Shown here piece by piece: positions 27,764-37,379 of a DNA stretch of 64,000 nt (the first letter of the stretch is position 1; every line of letters starts with the position of its first letter). The DNA is from Sphingobacterium endophyticum (lineage in GTDB: Bacteria > Bacteroidota > Bacteroidia > Sphingobacteriales > Sphingobacteriaceae): positions 372,001 to 436,000 of the forward strand of contig NZ_ML771899.1 in the NCBI RefSeq assembly GCF_009733535.1, in the 5' to 3' direction. A model generated the notes under the pieces. That model was not told the DNA's origin and made no database searches. It saw only the letters and a program-made list of their open reading frames with translations. The position numbers and the translations under genes were made by a program.

Positions 27764-27796
27764 TTGGCTTTTGTGTTGTATTTTTTGTTAAATTTG
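27764..27796 (+). promoter_or_regulatory. Promoter of the GH92-family gene
   Basis: TTG (27764-27766), 22 bases, then TAAATTTG (27789-27796), a full match to the Bacteroidota TTG/TAnnTTTG layout. The predicted transcript would have a leader of about 80 bases before the ATG at 27887. Confidence 0.6.
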
Positions 27797-27886
27797 GTAT
27801 TAGGCCTGTTTTTGATCCTTTGAATTCCATTTTTTATCGAGCATTTTAACAGTCGTCCAATTTTAAATTACTAAATACACCGTTGT

Positions 27887-30139
27887 ATGTTTACAGAGAG
27901 ATTTTCTCATTGGAGAGGAGTATGGAACAAAGGTAAGCTGTTATTTACAGTTGCTTTAATTTGTGTTTCCGGTTTTCAGGCTATGGCTCAGAAAACTGAA
28001 GTTGATTATGTCAACCCCTATATGGGAAATATATCCCATTTATTGGTTCCTACTTATCCAACGGTACATTTACCGAATTCCATACTGCGTGTTTACCCTG
28101 AAAGAGGGGATTTTACCTCTGACCGTATTAAGGGCCTACCCTTAGTTGTAACCAGTCATCGCGGTAGTTCTGCTTTTAATTTAAGCCCATTATCTGCCGG
28201 TGGCCGTGATCTAGCACCCGTGTTGAACTATAGCTATGATCAGGAAACCATCAATCCATACAGCTATTCAGTATATCTTGACCAAGATCAAATTGATGTT
28301 CATTTTGCAGTTGCTCACCAGGCCGCAATGTATGAGCTCAATTTTGAAAAGGATGGAAATCCACAGTTGATATTCAATACGCGAAAAGGTGAAGTGAAAT
28401 GGGACGGAAAAGGCCTGTCTGGTAGCCAAGATATCGGCAACAATACAAAAGTGTATTTATACGCTGAATTTGATCAACAGCCATCTGATATTGCTAGTTT
28501 AAAAAATGGACAGGTTTCTAAATCTTCAGAAGCAACTGGTGAACAAGCAAACCTAGTCTTAACATTTTCGGGTTCAAATAAAAAAATAAAAATCCGCTAT
28601 GGTATTTCATTTATTGATGCGGTTCAAGCTAAGGCCAATATGAACCGGGAAATCAAAAATTATGATTTAGCCAAAGTAAGAGAATATGGAAAATCGGTTT
28701 GGAATAAAGCTCTTGGAAAATTAAAGGTTGAAGGTGACAGTGAAAATGATAAGAATATTTTCTATACGTCCTTATACAGAACATTTGAAAGACCGGTAAA
28801 TATTTCTGAGGATGGTCGTTATTTTAGTGCGTTTGATGGTAAGGTTCACAATGATGATGGGGTCCCTTTTTTTACGGATGACTGGATTTGGGATTCCTAT
28901 CGTGCCCATCACCCTTTAAATGTTTTGATAGATACAAAAAAGGAGGGAAATATCCTGCAATCTTTTGTTCGTATGTCTGAACAGATGGATAATTTTTGGT
29001 TGCCTACTTTTCCAGAAATCAATGGTGACAGCAGAAGGATGAATTCAAATCATGGAGTAGCCTCTATATTGGATGCCTATGAGAAAGGTGTTCGTTCATT
29101 TAATGTTGAAGAGGCGTATCGTGCAGCAAAAGGTGCAATAACCGAAAAAACTTTAGCCCCTTGGTCCGGTAAACCTGCTGGGAAAATGGATAAATTCTTT
29201 GTTGAGAAGGGGTATATCCCTGCGCTTCACCCTGGTGAAAAAGAAATCTATGCTGAAGTTGACGGCTTTGAACGACGTCAACCTGTGGCTGTCACCTTAG
29301 GTACTTCTTATGACTTATGGTGTCTTGCACAATTGGCTAAACATTTAGGAAAAACTGAGGATTATGATCGTTTTATGAAACAATCCCTTAATTATAGAAA
29401 TATATTCAATCAAGAAACCAATTTCTTCCATCCTAAGGATGAAAAAGGAAATTTTATAGAACCGTTTGACTACGTGTTTTCTGGTGGGCAAGGTGCTCGA
29501 GAGTATTATGGGGAAAACAATGCCTGGATCTATAGATGGGATGTTCAACATAATATTCCGGATTTGATCAATCTCATGGGAGGCAACCAGCAATTTGTAA
29601 AGTATTTGGATGATATGTTCGTACAGCCATTAGGAAGGTCTAAATTCGATTTCTATCAACAGCTTCCTGATCACACGGGAAATGTAGGACAGTTCTCAAT
29701 GGCAAATGAACCTTCTTTACATATACCTTACCTATATAATTATGCGGGACAGCCCTGGAAGACACAAAAAAGAATTAAAACGCTGATTAAGCAATGGTTC
29801 AGAAATGATTTGATGGGAGTGCCAGGAGATGAAGATGGGGGCGGACTTTCTTCTTTTGTGGTTTTTTCTCAACTTGGATTTTATCCGGTTACTCCAGGCT
29901 CTGGCGTCTATAGTATTGGTTCTCCATTCTTCGAAAAAGCCAGCATATCATTAGAAAACGGTAAGACGTTTACCGTTCTTGCAAAGGGAGCTTCAGATAA
30001 GGTAAAATATATTCAATCTGCTAAGTTAAACGGTAAGCCATTGAATAAACCTGAAATTTCTCACCAGGAGATTTTAATTGGAGGGGTTCTGGAATTTGTG
30101 ATGGGTGATAAAGCAAATCAAAATTGGGGTAGCAAATAG
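27887..30139 (+). CDS. Divergent glycoside hydrolase family 92 (alpha-mannosidase-like) protein
   Basis: 750 residues with a signal peptide ending AMAQ (35). Two-domain layout of GH92: N-terminal beta-sandwich (about 36-255) and (alpha/alpha)6 barrel (about 270-735). GENNAWIYRWDVQHN contains E543, the position of the family catalytic acid; NEPSLHIPYLYNYAGQPWKTQ and LGFYPVTPGSGVY are hallmark GH92 segments. The catalytic-base region reads GDEDGGG (648-650 D-E-D), whereas typical members as I recall have GNDD with a following MSAW, so this is a divergent member. The family acts on alpha-mannosides with Ca2+. It probably works in the periplasm or at the cell surface. Confidence 0.85.
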   Translation: MFTERFSHWRGVWNKGKLLFTVALICVSGFQAMAQKTEVDYVNPYMGNISHLLVPTYPTVHLPNSILRVYPERGDFTSDRIKGLPLVVTSHRGSSAFNLSPLSAGGRDLAPVLNYSYDQETINPYSYSVYLDQDQIDVHFAVAHQAAMYELNFEKDGNPQLIFNTRKGEVKWDGKGLSGSQDIGNNTKVYLYAEFDQQPSDIASLKNGQVSKSSEATGEQANLVLTFSGSNKKIKIRYGISFIDAVQAKANMNREIKNYDLAKVREYGKSVWNKALGKLKVEGDSENDKNIFYTSLYRTFERPVNISEDGRYFSAFDGKVHNDDGVPFFTDDWIWDSYRAHHPLNVLIDTKKEGNILQSFVRMSEQMDNFWLPTFPEINGDSRRMNSNHGVASILDAYEKGVRSFNVEEAYRAAKGAITEKTLAPWSGKPAGKMDKFFVEKGYIPALHPGEKEIYAEVDGFERRQPVAVTLGTSYDLWCLAQLAKHLGKTEDYDRFMKQSLNYRNIFNQETNFFHPKDEKGNFIEPFDYVFSGGQGAREYYGENNAWIYRWDVQHNIPDLINLMGGNQQFVKYLDDMFVQPLGRSKFDFYQQLPDHTGNVGQFSMANEPSLHIPYLYNYAGQPWKTQKRIKTLIKQWFRNDLMGVPGDEDGGGLSSFVVFSQLGFYPVTPGSGVYSIGSPFFEKASISLENGKTFTVLAKGASDKVKYIQSAKLNGKPLNKPEISHQEILIGGVLEFVMGDKANQNWGSK

Positions 30140-30151
30140 ATTGCTGTACCT

Positions 30152-30196
30152 AACAACATAAACGCCCAAGTGATTCTCTTGGACTTTTATGTTGTT
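30152..30196 (+). terminator. Rho-independent terminator-like hairpin after the GH92 gene
   Basis: Outer arms AACAACATAAA and TTTATGTTGTT pair over 11 bases, then a small internal loop, then CCAAG with CTTGG. There is no long T-tract, so it may act as a processing or stability structure instead. Confidence 0.55.
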
Positions 30197-30259
30197 TAGC
30201 GATTTTAAAACTTGTTTAAAATCTGTATATTCGACCTATTCTAAACCCAATTGAATTTT

Positions 30260-31777
30260 ATGATACTTGAATCCATTAGACTTAAAAATACTTTATTGTT
30301 ATTATTCCTTTTCCCCCTTTTTGTATTTGCACAGGATAAACCAAATGTCGTCATGATTTATGTGGACGATTTAGGCTATGGAGATTTGAGTTCTTATGGA
30401 GCTACTAAAATCCAGACCCCTCACATCGACCAATTAGCGAAGGACGGAATTCGGTTTACGAATGGACATTCCTCTGCAGCTACCTGTACACCATCTCGAT
30501 ACTCTTTGATGACAGGAAAGTACCCTTTCCGCAAATCAGGGACCGGTGTGCTACCAGGCGACGCAGCCTTGATTATAGATCAAAATCAGATTACCTTACC
30601 TGAACTATTTAAACAACAAGGTTATGAAACGGCAATCGTTGGGAAATGGCATCTTGGACTTGGCAATCAAGTTGAAAAGAATTGGAATGAAGAAATTAAG
30701 CCCGGGCCATTGGAAGTCGGCTATAATTATTCCTATATCTTTCCTGCAACAGCCGACCGCGTCCCTACTGTTTTCCTCGAAGGACACATTGTCCAAGGAA
30801 TTGACCCTAAAGATCCGATTCATGTTTCCTACAAAGCGAAAGTTGGAAATGAACCTACAGGATTGGAAAATCCAGAACTCCTAAAAATGAAAGCTAGTCT
30901 CAATCATGGGCATAACCAAACGATTATTAATGGCATTGGTAGAATAGGCTGGATGACTGGAGGTGTTCAATCTAGATGGGTAGACGAAGAAGTAACTCCA
31001 ACATTTACTGACAAAGCTGTTAACTATATCCGTCAACATAAAGACAACCCCTTTTTTTTAAGCTACCATGCAACGGAGCCACATGTTCCAAGAATGCCTT
31101 CAACGCAATTTAAAGGGAAAAGTGGATTAGGTTTTCGTGGAGATGCTATATTGCAATTGGACCATACAGTAGGTGAAATTTCTAAAGCACTAAAGGATAA
31201 TGGTCTTTACGAAAACACTATTATAATTTTCACAAGTGATAATGGAGCTGTACTTGATGATGGATATGAAGATGGAGCAGTTACCCAACTGAATGGACAT
31301 AATCCTTTTGGACCATTCAGGGGCGGTAAATATTCTTCTTTTGAAGGTGGAACTCGGGTTCCATTTATAATAAGCTGGCCGAAAGGAATTAAAAAATCTC
31401 AAGAATCGGATGCGCTAATCTGTCAAATGGACCTATTGTCAAGTTTTGCAAACTACTTCAAGAAACCTTTGGCCAATCAAAGTGAATTGGATAGTGAAAA
31501 CATATGGAACACTTTTATTGGAAAAGATAAGAAAGGCAGGGAATACCTGGTTAAATCAGCAGGCTCCCAATCCATTACCAAAGGGAATATGAAGTATATT
31601 CTTCCCAGTAAAGGTCCTGCAATAAGCAAATTGACCAATACTGAATTAGGCAATAATCCAGAGGATCAATTATACAACCTTGCTCAAGATCCAGGTGAAA
31701 AGAGTAATATTGCTAAAGAAAATCCTAAAATTGTTGCCGAATTAAAGAGTCTTTTAGAAAGGATTAAAAACAAATAA
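30260..31777 (+). CDS. Sulfatase (arylsulfatase-like)
   Basis: About 505 residues with a signal peptide ending FAQ. Formylglycine-type sulfatase: metal-binding DD (about 36-37), the active-site CTPSR (Cys at about 76, oxidised to formylglycine by a separate maturase) in TCTPSRYSLMTGKYPFR, IVGKWHLG, and TSDNGAVL (second metal pair). C-terminal LYNLAQDPGEKSN is typical. It removes sulfate from glycan or aryl substrates in the periplasm. The start ATG is at 30260; a TTG nine bases earlier is less likely. No maturase gene is in the window. It is followed by two small hairpins and a terminator. Confidence 0.9.
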   Translation: MILESIRLKNTLLLLFLFPLFVFAQDKPNVVMIYVDDLGYGDLSSYGATKIQTPHIDQLAKDGIRFTNGHSSAATCTPSRYSLMTGKYPFRKSGTGVLPGDAALIIDQNQITLPELFKQQGYETAIVGKWHLGLGNQVEKNWNEEIKPGPLEVGYNYSYIFPATADRVPTVFLEGHIVQGIDPKDPIHVSYKAKVGNEPTGLENPELLKMKASLNHGHNQTIINGIGRIGWMTGGVQSRWVDEEVTPTFTDKAVNYIRQHKDNPFFLSYHATEPHVPRMPSTQFKGKSGLGFRGDAILQLDHTVGEISKALKDNGLYENTIIIFTSDNGAVLDDGYEDGAVTQLNGHNPFGPFRGGKYSSFEGGTRVPFIISWPKGIKKSQESDALICQMDLLSSFANYFKKPLANQSELDSENIWNTFIGKDKKGREYLVKSAGSQSITKGNMKYILPSKGPAISKLTNTELGNNPEDQLYNLAQDPGEKSNIAKENPKIVAELKSLLERIKNK

Positions 31778-31890
31778 TCAATTTATATTTTACATAAATC
31801 CCATTGTTGATAGGCCTGTATCAATCTGATATTTTTCAGATGTTACTATGTCCTATTTCTGTAGTTAATGGTCCGCACCTTGACATGATT

Positions 31891-31929
31891 AAAAAAAGGC
31901 GATCTAATTAGAATCAGATCACCTTTTTT
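31891..31929. terminator. Bidirectional terminator between sulfatase and M1 peptidase genes
   Basis: AAAAAAGG and GATCT on the left pair with AGATC and CCTTTTTT on the right around a 10-base loop, with one C-A mismatch. Two small hairpins, TGATA/TATCA (31808-31823) and ATCTGA/TCAGAT (31824-31841), lie just upstream. Confidence 0.75.
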
Positions 31930-31956
31930 AAATCATGTTAGATTTTTATTTAATTT

Positions 31957-33828
31957 CTATTGTGCTGAATATGCATTGTCTTCATAGTTGATATCCGCTA
32001 ACCTTTCTGTTGGGTCAATCCAAGCTTTTTTCACTTTCTTTGATACAGGAACGGAATAATTAGGTTTTGTCCAAAACCAATCTGTTAGGATAGTACGTTT
32101 TACGCCGCTGTATATTTCATAGTTTTCAGCTGGTTTATCTCCTCTCATTTCACGAAGCGGGATGTAGAACAATTCTCTGCTTCCATCTTCATATTCAACC
32201 AATAAATCGATTGGCATCGCGAAGTTAGATTTGTTTTTCAATTCAATGCTTTGAGCAGTCACATTTTCTATAGCATAGTCAATGGTCCTAGTCGTATTAA
32301 TAAATAGGTTAAAATACCATTTCAAATTCATTCCTGATGTTTCTTCAGCAACACGTTTGAAATCATTAGGCGTTGGATGTTTTAGCTTCCAGAAATCATA
32401 GAAATTAAGGAAGGTTTTATTTAAGTTCTGTTTTCCAATAATGTATCCTAATTGCTCTGCCAATACACCACCTTTGCTGTATGCTTCAGTGCTGTACGCA
32501 TAGTTTGTGTTGTAATAATCGGCTAGAAGGCTCATTGGTTCTTCCTTGCCGGACTTTGCTAATTTGTAATAAGAAAGATAAGTGGCGCCAATTGGATTCA
32601 ATGCCCGGGCTTTAGGTCTTTCGAACAACTCTTGGTAAGCTAGTTCTTCGATGTAGCTAGTGAAGCCTTCATCCATCCATTCATCGACAGTTTCATTGAT
32701 ACCAAAGAGATGTTGATACCAGGAATGCGCAGCTTCATGGAAAATAACGCCAACCAGACCCTTTAGGTTTCTGCCACCGGTAATTAGTGTCGCTGTTCCG
32801 TATTCCATACCTCCGTCACCACCTTGAATGATGGTATAGGTATTCCATGGATATGCACCAAAATGCTGACCTACAAAATCAAAAAAATCAGTGGACAAGC
32901 CTAAAGCGGTTTTCCAGTTTTCTGATACTTCCTTGTCTGATGGTAAGTATACGATGTATATGGTTACATTACCCTTCGTTTTAGCGGAATCCACAACGAA
33001 TTTTGGATCTGCCGCCCAAGCGAAATCATGGATATTTTCTGCTTTATAGTGCCAGGTAGCTTTATTGTTTTTAGATTTTATTTTAGCGTTTTCAACATAA
33101 CCTTTAACGTGTGCTGGGTTTTGAAGCTTGCCGGATGATCCAATTACATAATCTTTATTAATATGTATCGTTACATCAAAGTTTCCAAAAGGAGCAATAA
33201 ACTCACGAGCTACGTACTCGTCAAGGTGCCATCCGAATTCATCGAATTGAGCCATTTTCGGGTACCACTGTGTCATGGAAAATGCGACTCCTTCTTTTGA
33301 ATTACGGCCGCTACGGCGGATTTGTTCTGGAACTTGAGCTTGCCAGGTCAGGTCGAATTCAACGGTAGTTCCATCTTTAATGGGATTTGGAAGAGTCACC
33401 TCGAGAATAGTTCCATCCTCTTTAAAGCTAACGTCTGAACCATTGTATTTAACCGTTTTAATTTTTTGAAATCCGATTAGGTCAGGTGTTAAGGCTTCAA
33501 TTCGACTTTTTCTTTCAGGGTTTTCTTTAGTGCCGATATTTCTGACCATTCGAGGGTCAGGATCTGAAATACTTTTTAGGCGTTCATCCATCATGCTTCC
33601 GGGTTGAAAGGCATTGAAATAAAGATGAAAATAAACCTTGTTTAATTCTTGTCCAGAGTTATTACTGTATTTAAGTTTCATTTTACCATCATATTGGAAT
33701 GTCTTTTCATTGACATCAATATCCATGGTATAATCAACTTTTTGGTCCCAATAACCTTTGCGTTGAGCAAAGATAGATACACTGCAAAGGACCAATAAAA
33801 GTAGGGTAAAAGACTTTTTTAGATTCAT
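31957..33828 (-). CDS. M1 family metallopeptidase
   Basis: 623-residue exported zinc aminopeptidase-type enzyme (signal 1-22, IFAQ). Zinc ligands are H364-E365-xx-H368 (HEAAH) and E387, spaced 18 residues apart as in the gluzincins. The substrate-anchor motif is GGMEYG (about 344-349), a variant of GAMEN. The N-terminal beta domain and C-terminal helical part are those of Bacteroidota M1 proteins. It probably trims peptides in the periplasm. The gene is preceded by a TATATTTG box only 5 bases before the ATG. Confidence 0.92.
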   Translation of the reverse strand: MNLKKSFTLLLLVLCSVSIFAQRKGYWDQKVDYTMDIDVNEKTFQYDGKMKLKYSNNSGQELNKVYFHLYFNAFQPGSMMDERLKSISDPDPRMVRNIGTKENPERKSRIEALTPDLIGFQKIKTVKYNGSDVSFKEDGTILEVTLPNPIKDGTTVEFDLTWQAQVPEQIRRSGRNSKEGVAFSMTQWYPKMAQFDEFGWHLDEYVAREFIAPFGNFDVTIHINKDYVIGSSGKLQNPAHVKGYVENAKIKSKNNKATWHYKAENIHDFAWAADPKFVVDSAKTKGNVTIYIVYLPSDKEVSENWKTALGLSTDFFDFVGQHFGAYPWNTYTIIQGGDGGMEYGTATLITGGRNLKGLVGVIFHEAAHSWYQHLFGINETVDEWMDEGFTSYIEELAYQELFERPKARALNPIGATYLSYYKLAKSGKEEPMSLLADYYNTNYAYSTEAYSKGGVLAEQLGYIIGKQNLNKTFLNFYDFWKLKHPTPNDFKRVAEETSGMNLKWYFNLFINTTRTIDYAIENVTAQSIELKNKSNFAMPIDLLVEYEDGSRELFYIPLREMRGDKPAENYEIYSGVKRTILTDWFWTKPNYSVPVSKKVKKAWIDPTERLADINYEDNAYSAQ

Positions 33829-33833
33829 AATGC

Positions 33834-33841
33834 CAAATATA
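33834..33841 (-). promoter_or_regulatory. -7 box (TATATTTG) of the M1 peptidase gene, probable leaderless start
   Basis: Exact TAnnTTTG on the minus strand, with 5 bases between the box and the ATG at 33828. Transcription would start at or next to the start codon. Confidence 0.5.
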
Positions 33842-33869
33842 TAAAATTTAGCATTTCAAAGGTTGGTCA

Positions 33870-34298
33870 CTATCCGATTAGGATTTCGATTTCAAGAACT
33901 TTTAGGGCAGCAATTAATTCATCAAATTGGTCATTGCTTGCGAAAATTTTGTTTCTCCAGATTCTAGTTGGGGACGATTTCCCCTTTTTGTGGAATACTA
34001 CGAGGTTTCCTCCAGATCTGATATGGTTTTTGATATAGCTAATATCATCCACAGCAAAGGATAATTCCTTATTGAAGATGGTAATGTTAATGTTACGGTT
34101 TTGTATGCTCCACGTGGAATTATCTTTACTAAACCTCACTGCTGCCCACATGATGGCAGGAATACAAAATAGCAAGATAATTATTTTATATATTTCCTGA
34201 AGCTGAGTGAGCGACAACAAATAACCCACAACAAATAATGATCCTAGTAATATCCAAATAAATCTACCGCGATGTAGTGTGTTAATTTCAAAGGTCAT
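33870..34298 (-). CDS. Hypothetical membrane protein, PH-like C-terminal domain
   Basis: 142 residues with two hydrophobic segments (about 15-32 and 38-56) and a beta-rich C-terminal region (NITIFNKELSFAVDDISYIKNHIRSGGNLVVFHKKGK), the layout of small bacterial-PH-domain membrane proteins. Function unknown. It starts two bases after the stop of the upstream WG-repeat/GLPGLI-like gene, so the two are co-transcribed and probably translationally coupled. Confidence 0.7.
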   Translation of the reverse strand: MTFEINTLHRGRFIWILLGSLFVVGYLLSLTQLQEIYKIIILLFCIPAIMWAAVRFSKDNSTWSIQNRNINITIFNKELSFAVDDISYIKNHIRSGGNLVVFHKKGKSSPTRIWRNKIFASNDQFDELIAALKVLEIEILIG

Positions 34299-34300
34299 CC

Positions 34301-35710
34301 TTAGTTCGTTATTTTTTCTCCTTTACTATTGATGATAATTTCTTCATCAGAATTATTTTTCATTGCGGATGCAGTTCCATTCTGAAAGTCTGTAATATAG
34401 CCATATTCCATTGGAAGGATGATTTCCCCCTTTGTATTGACTAAGCCAAAGTTCTCACCATCTTCAGAAACCTTGAAAAGGTTTTCAACATTGGTTACAA
34501 ATAGATATGCATATCCAGAAATGATCAATTTATTGTTTTTAATATCATAGGCTTTATATGTTCCCTCTTCGTCGGTAATGTAATAGTAGTTGTCGTTAAC
34601 TAGAATCGATCGATCAGTAAATGGAACTATTATATCTCCTTTACGGTCAATAATACCAGATTTACTGTCAAAATTTGCCACACTGAAATTCTGAGTAAAT
34701 GGAGAGAAATAATCATAATGATTTTTCCAGATTGCTGTACCATTGACATCCATCATGCTCATTTTACCATCAATTGAATATTGATAAGCATTTAATTCAG
34801 GATCAAAGTAAATGTATTCATAGATGAAATCGGTTTTATTATTTCCTTTATTATCAATGATAGCCGATAAACTAGCTTCATTGGAAGCGATGGCATAGCC
34901 GTTATTAAAAGGTCCTATAGAGCTGAATTTTGGTTCGGTTAGGACAGTTCCTTCCGTCGTACTAAGTCCATATTGATAGGATGTAGAGTCAAAGTATGCA
35001 ACAAGATCTTCACCCAGACCTACATCTTCAAAAGTTTCAGATTCAAGATTTTCAAGGTCATCAACTTCAGTATAGTTGTCAGGAATTTGGAAAAAATTAT
35101 TTGGGGTTTTAATTTTTTTAATATCTATAGCAAAGAAGGATGCACCTGAGGTAGATATTTTTAGGGCAGCGCCAGGGACATCTCTCAGGTATTGGTATTC
35201 ACCCCATATAATTTGAGGTATTTTTTCAGTATACCAAATTTCGACTATTGCCGGTTCAGTATCCCCTTCGTCCGATTCAATTTCCATGGTTGCAAGTTTA
35301 CACGGGAATCCCGCAATAATTGCTGTCTCTTTATTTTCCAGGTTGATTGGTCCAGCGAAAAAATTAGTTGATTCGAAATCCAATTTTGTGAATCTAGCAT
35401 TTGCAGAATCCACTCTGACCACGGTATGGGTCTTATTATCTGTAATCTGCATCCATGTATCCAGGAAACTTGATTGTATTTTGTACTGATCTTTTCCTAC
35501 CCATGCCTGCATAACTGTTTGATTCTTTAATTCTTCCATGATGTCGAAGAATAATCCGTCCATGGAATTTTCAACGGAGTCTGACCCTGCGATCTGTGCC
35601 TTTAAAGATTCGTCAATAGAAACTGTATAATCAATTTTGAATACATCTTGTTGGGCAAAGGAAACTTGAAAGAAAGTCACAAAAACAAGGAGAGTAAAAA
35701 ATTTTTTCAT
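34301..35710 (-). CDS. Exported protein with GLPGLI-like N-terminal domain fused to WG repeats
   Basis: 469 residues with a signal peptide (ending SFAQ). Residues 22-215 resemble the GLPGLI family (FKIDYTVSIDESL, ...KFPCKLATMEIE, IVEIWYTEKIPQIIWGEYQYLRDVPGAALKIS), here with the GLPG block replaced by RDVPG. Residues 225-469 are WG-type repeats (LVAYFDSTSYQYGLSTTEGTVLTEPKFSSIG, and similar). The combination is uncommon in my experience. Function unknown; probably periplasmic or surface. Coupled to the small membrane protein downstream. Confidence 0.72.
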   Translation of the reverse strand: MKKFFTLLVFVTFFQVSFAQQDVFKIDYTVSIDESLKAQIAGSDSVENSMDGLFFDIMEELKNQTVMQAWVGKDQYKIQSSFLDTWMQITDNKTHTVVRVDSANARFTKLDFESTNFFAGPINLENKETAIIAGFPCKLATMEIESDEGDTEPAIVEIWYTEKIPQIIWGEYQYLRDVPGAALKISTSGASFFAIDIKKIKTPNNFFQIPDNYTEVDDLENLESETFEDVGLGEDLVAYFDSTSYQYGLSTTEGTVLTEPKFSSIGPFNNGYAIASNEASLSAIIDNKGNNKTDFIYEYIYFDPELNAYQYSIDGKMSMMDVNGTAIWKNHYDYFSPFTQNFSVANFDSKSGIIDRKGDIIVPFTDRSILVNDNYYYITDEEGTYKAYDIKNNKLIISGYAYLFVTNVENLFKVSEDGENFGLVNTKGEIILPMEYGYITDFQNGTASAMKNNSDEEIIINSKGEKITN

Positions 35711-35828
35711 TTAAAGAGGGAATTATTTGGCAAAAGTCATCTTTTTTATTGATTCTTCAAATTAGAATTGAGATAATTTTATTCAGGAATTGTCATGTTT
35801 TTAAGGTCTATATTAAATATTGAAATCG

Positions 35829-35836
35829 TATATTTA
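35829..35836 (+). promoter_or_regulatory. Near-consensus -7 box (TATATTTA) before the tandem sulfatases
   Basis: One base off TAnnTTTG, with 5 bases between it and the ATG at 35842. Confidence 0.3.
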
Positions 35837-35841
35837 ATTAT

Positions 35842-37365
35842 ATGAACAAAGCATTCACTTTTATTTTATTCTGTGCCCTATCCATCAGTATGCTGTATGG
35901 TCAGAAGAGGCCAAATATTGTAATTATTATTTCTGACGATCATTCCTATCAGACAATATCAGCATATGGTTCCAAAATTGGTTCTACACCAAATATTGAT
36001 CGAATTGCAAAGGATGGACTTCTTTTCAACAGAGCCTATGTCAATAATTCATTATGTGGACCAAGCAGAGCAAGTCTATTGACAGGGAAGTACAGTCATA
36101 AGAATGGATATAAAGAGAATGAGAAATCACACTTTGAACATAGTCAGAATTCATTCGTGAAAGAATTGAGGAAGGCAGGCTACCGTACATCATGGATTGG
36201 TAAACAACATTTGGGAGATACGCTAGAAGGATTTGACTATTTTGATGTACTGATCAATCAGGGTCATTATTTTAATCCGAATTTTAAGAATCAGAAAGGT
36301 GAGATGAAAAGGGAGAAGGGTTATGTGTCTGATATTGTGACGGAAAAGGCGATAGGATGGATGGAGAGTTTGGATCGTGAAAAGCCCTTTTGCATGATTT
36401 TAGGGCATAAAGCGACGCATCGTGAATGGAATCCAGATCCTCAAGACTTTGGTAAGAATGACGGAAAGAAGTTTCCTTTGCCTGATAATTTCTATGATAA
36501 TTATGAAGGGCGGGAAGCTGCAAAGATTCAGGAAATGCAAGTAAGCAAGGATATGAAATTGGATTACGATCTAAAATTATTTAAATCGGAAGCCGACTGG
36601 ATGAAAGAATCGAATTTCTTTAGGATGGACGAGTCAGATCGGGAAAAATATAGGTCCTATTATGCTAAGGTGAAGGCAGACTTCGAGAGCCGTGATTTTT
36701 CAGATCCAAAGAAATTAGCGGAATGGAAATATCAGCGATATATGACAGATTACCTAAACACCGCTGAATCCATGGACAGAAATATTGGGAAGGTTTTAGA
36801 TTATCTAGATGAGAAAGGATTAGCGGAGAATACGCTTGTAATTTATATGTCAGACCAAGGTTTTTATATGGGAGAGCATGGATGGTTTGACAAGCGGTTT
36901 ATGTACGAGGAATCCTTTCGTACGCCGATGATGCTGCGATATCCAAAGCACATCAAGAAATCTAAAAAAGTTAATGATCTCCTTATGACTATTGATATTG
37001 CCCCTACGATGTTGGAACTGGCGGGTGTTGCTGTTCCATCGGATATGCAAGGAGAGTCATTTGAAAAAATTATTGAAGGAAAAGAAGGTGCGAGAAAACA
37101 ATTGTACTATCATTATTATGAGGATGGAATCCATAATGTTTCCCCACATTTTGGTGTGAGTGACGGGCAATATAAATTGATTCGATTTTATAATAAAGTT
37201 GATTCATGGGAGCTATATGACTTGAAGAAGGATTCAAAGGAAATGAACAACCTGTACAATAATGCTAAATATGCTGAAAAACAGGCTGAAATGATGCGAA
37301 AATTAAAAGAAGAAATCAAAAAACAAGATGATGCCGAAGCAATGCTTATATTTGAAGCTTCCTAA
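35842..37365 (+). CDS. Sulfatase, first of tandem pair
   Basis: 507 residues, signal ending MLYGQ. Formylglycine-type sulfatase with the metal-binding SDD (31-33), the active-site CGPSR (C72-R76) in LCGPSRASLLTGKYS, GKQHLGDT, and YMSDQGFYMGEHGWFDKRFMYEESFRTPM. It is a close paralogue of the next gene, 14 bases downstream: many segments are the same, e.g. DDHSYQTI, MVDYLNTAESMDRNIG and ALSPHFGVSDGQYKLIRFY-type motifs. The proteins lack the same N-terminal region as the first sulfatase at 30260, so this pair is a separate subfamily. Both proteins should act in the periplasm on sulfated glycans; the substrate is unknown. Confidence 0.9.
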   Translation: MNKAFTFILFCALSISMLYGQKRPNIVIIISDDHSYQTISAYGSKIGSTPNIDRIAKDGLLFNRAYVNNSLCGPSRASLLTGKYSHKNGYKENEKSHFEHSQNSFVKELRKAGYRTSWIGKQHLGDTLEGFDYFDVLINQGHYFNPNFKNQKGEMKREKGYVSDIVTEKAIGWMESLDREKPFCMILGHKATHREWNPDPQDFGKNDGKKFPLPDNFYDNYEGREAAKIQEMQVSKDMKLDYDLKLFKSEADWMKESNFFRMDESDREKYRSYYAKVKADFESRDFSDPKKLAEWKYQRYMTDYLNTAESMDRNIGKVLDYLDEKGLAENTLVIYMSDQGFYMGEHGWFDKRFMYEESFRTPMMLRYPKHIKKSKKVNDLLMTIDIAPTMLELAGVAVPSDMQGESFEKIIEGKEGARKQLYYHYYEDGIHNVSPHFGVSDGQYKLIRFYNKVDSWELYDLKKDSKEMNNLYNNAKYAEKQAEMMRKLKEEIKKQDDAEAMLIFEAS

Positions 37366-37379
37366 ACAAATAAGATAAC

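Noticed and set aside
27764-27798. TTGGC and TTGGT sequences upstream of the GH92 gene that resemble -24 elements
   Set aside because: The -12 positions read GT and not GC; a normal TTG/TAnnTTTG promoter explains the region.
27591-27830. A 79-codon reverse frame overlapping the GNAT 3' end
   Set aside because: It is antisense to a coding gene and crosses its terminator, with no family resemblance.
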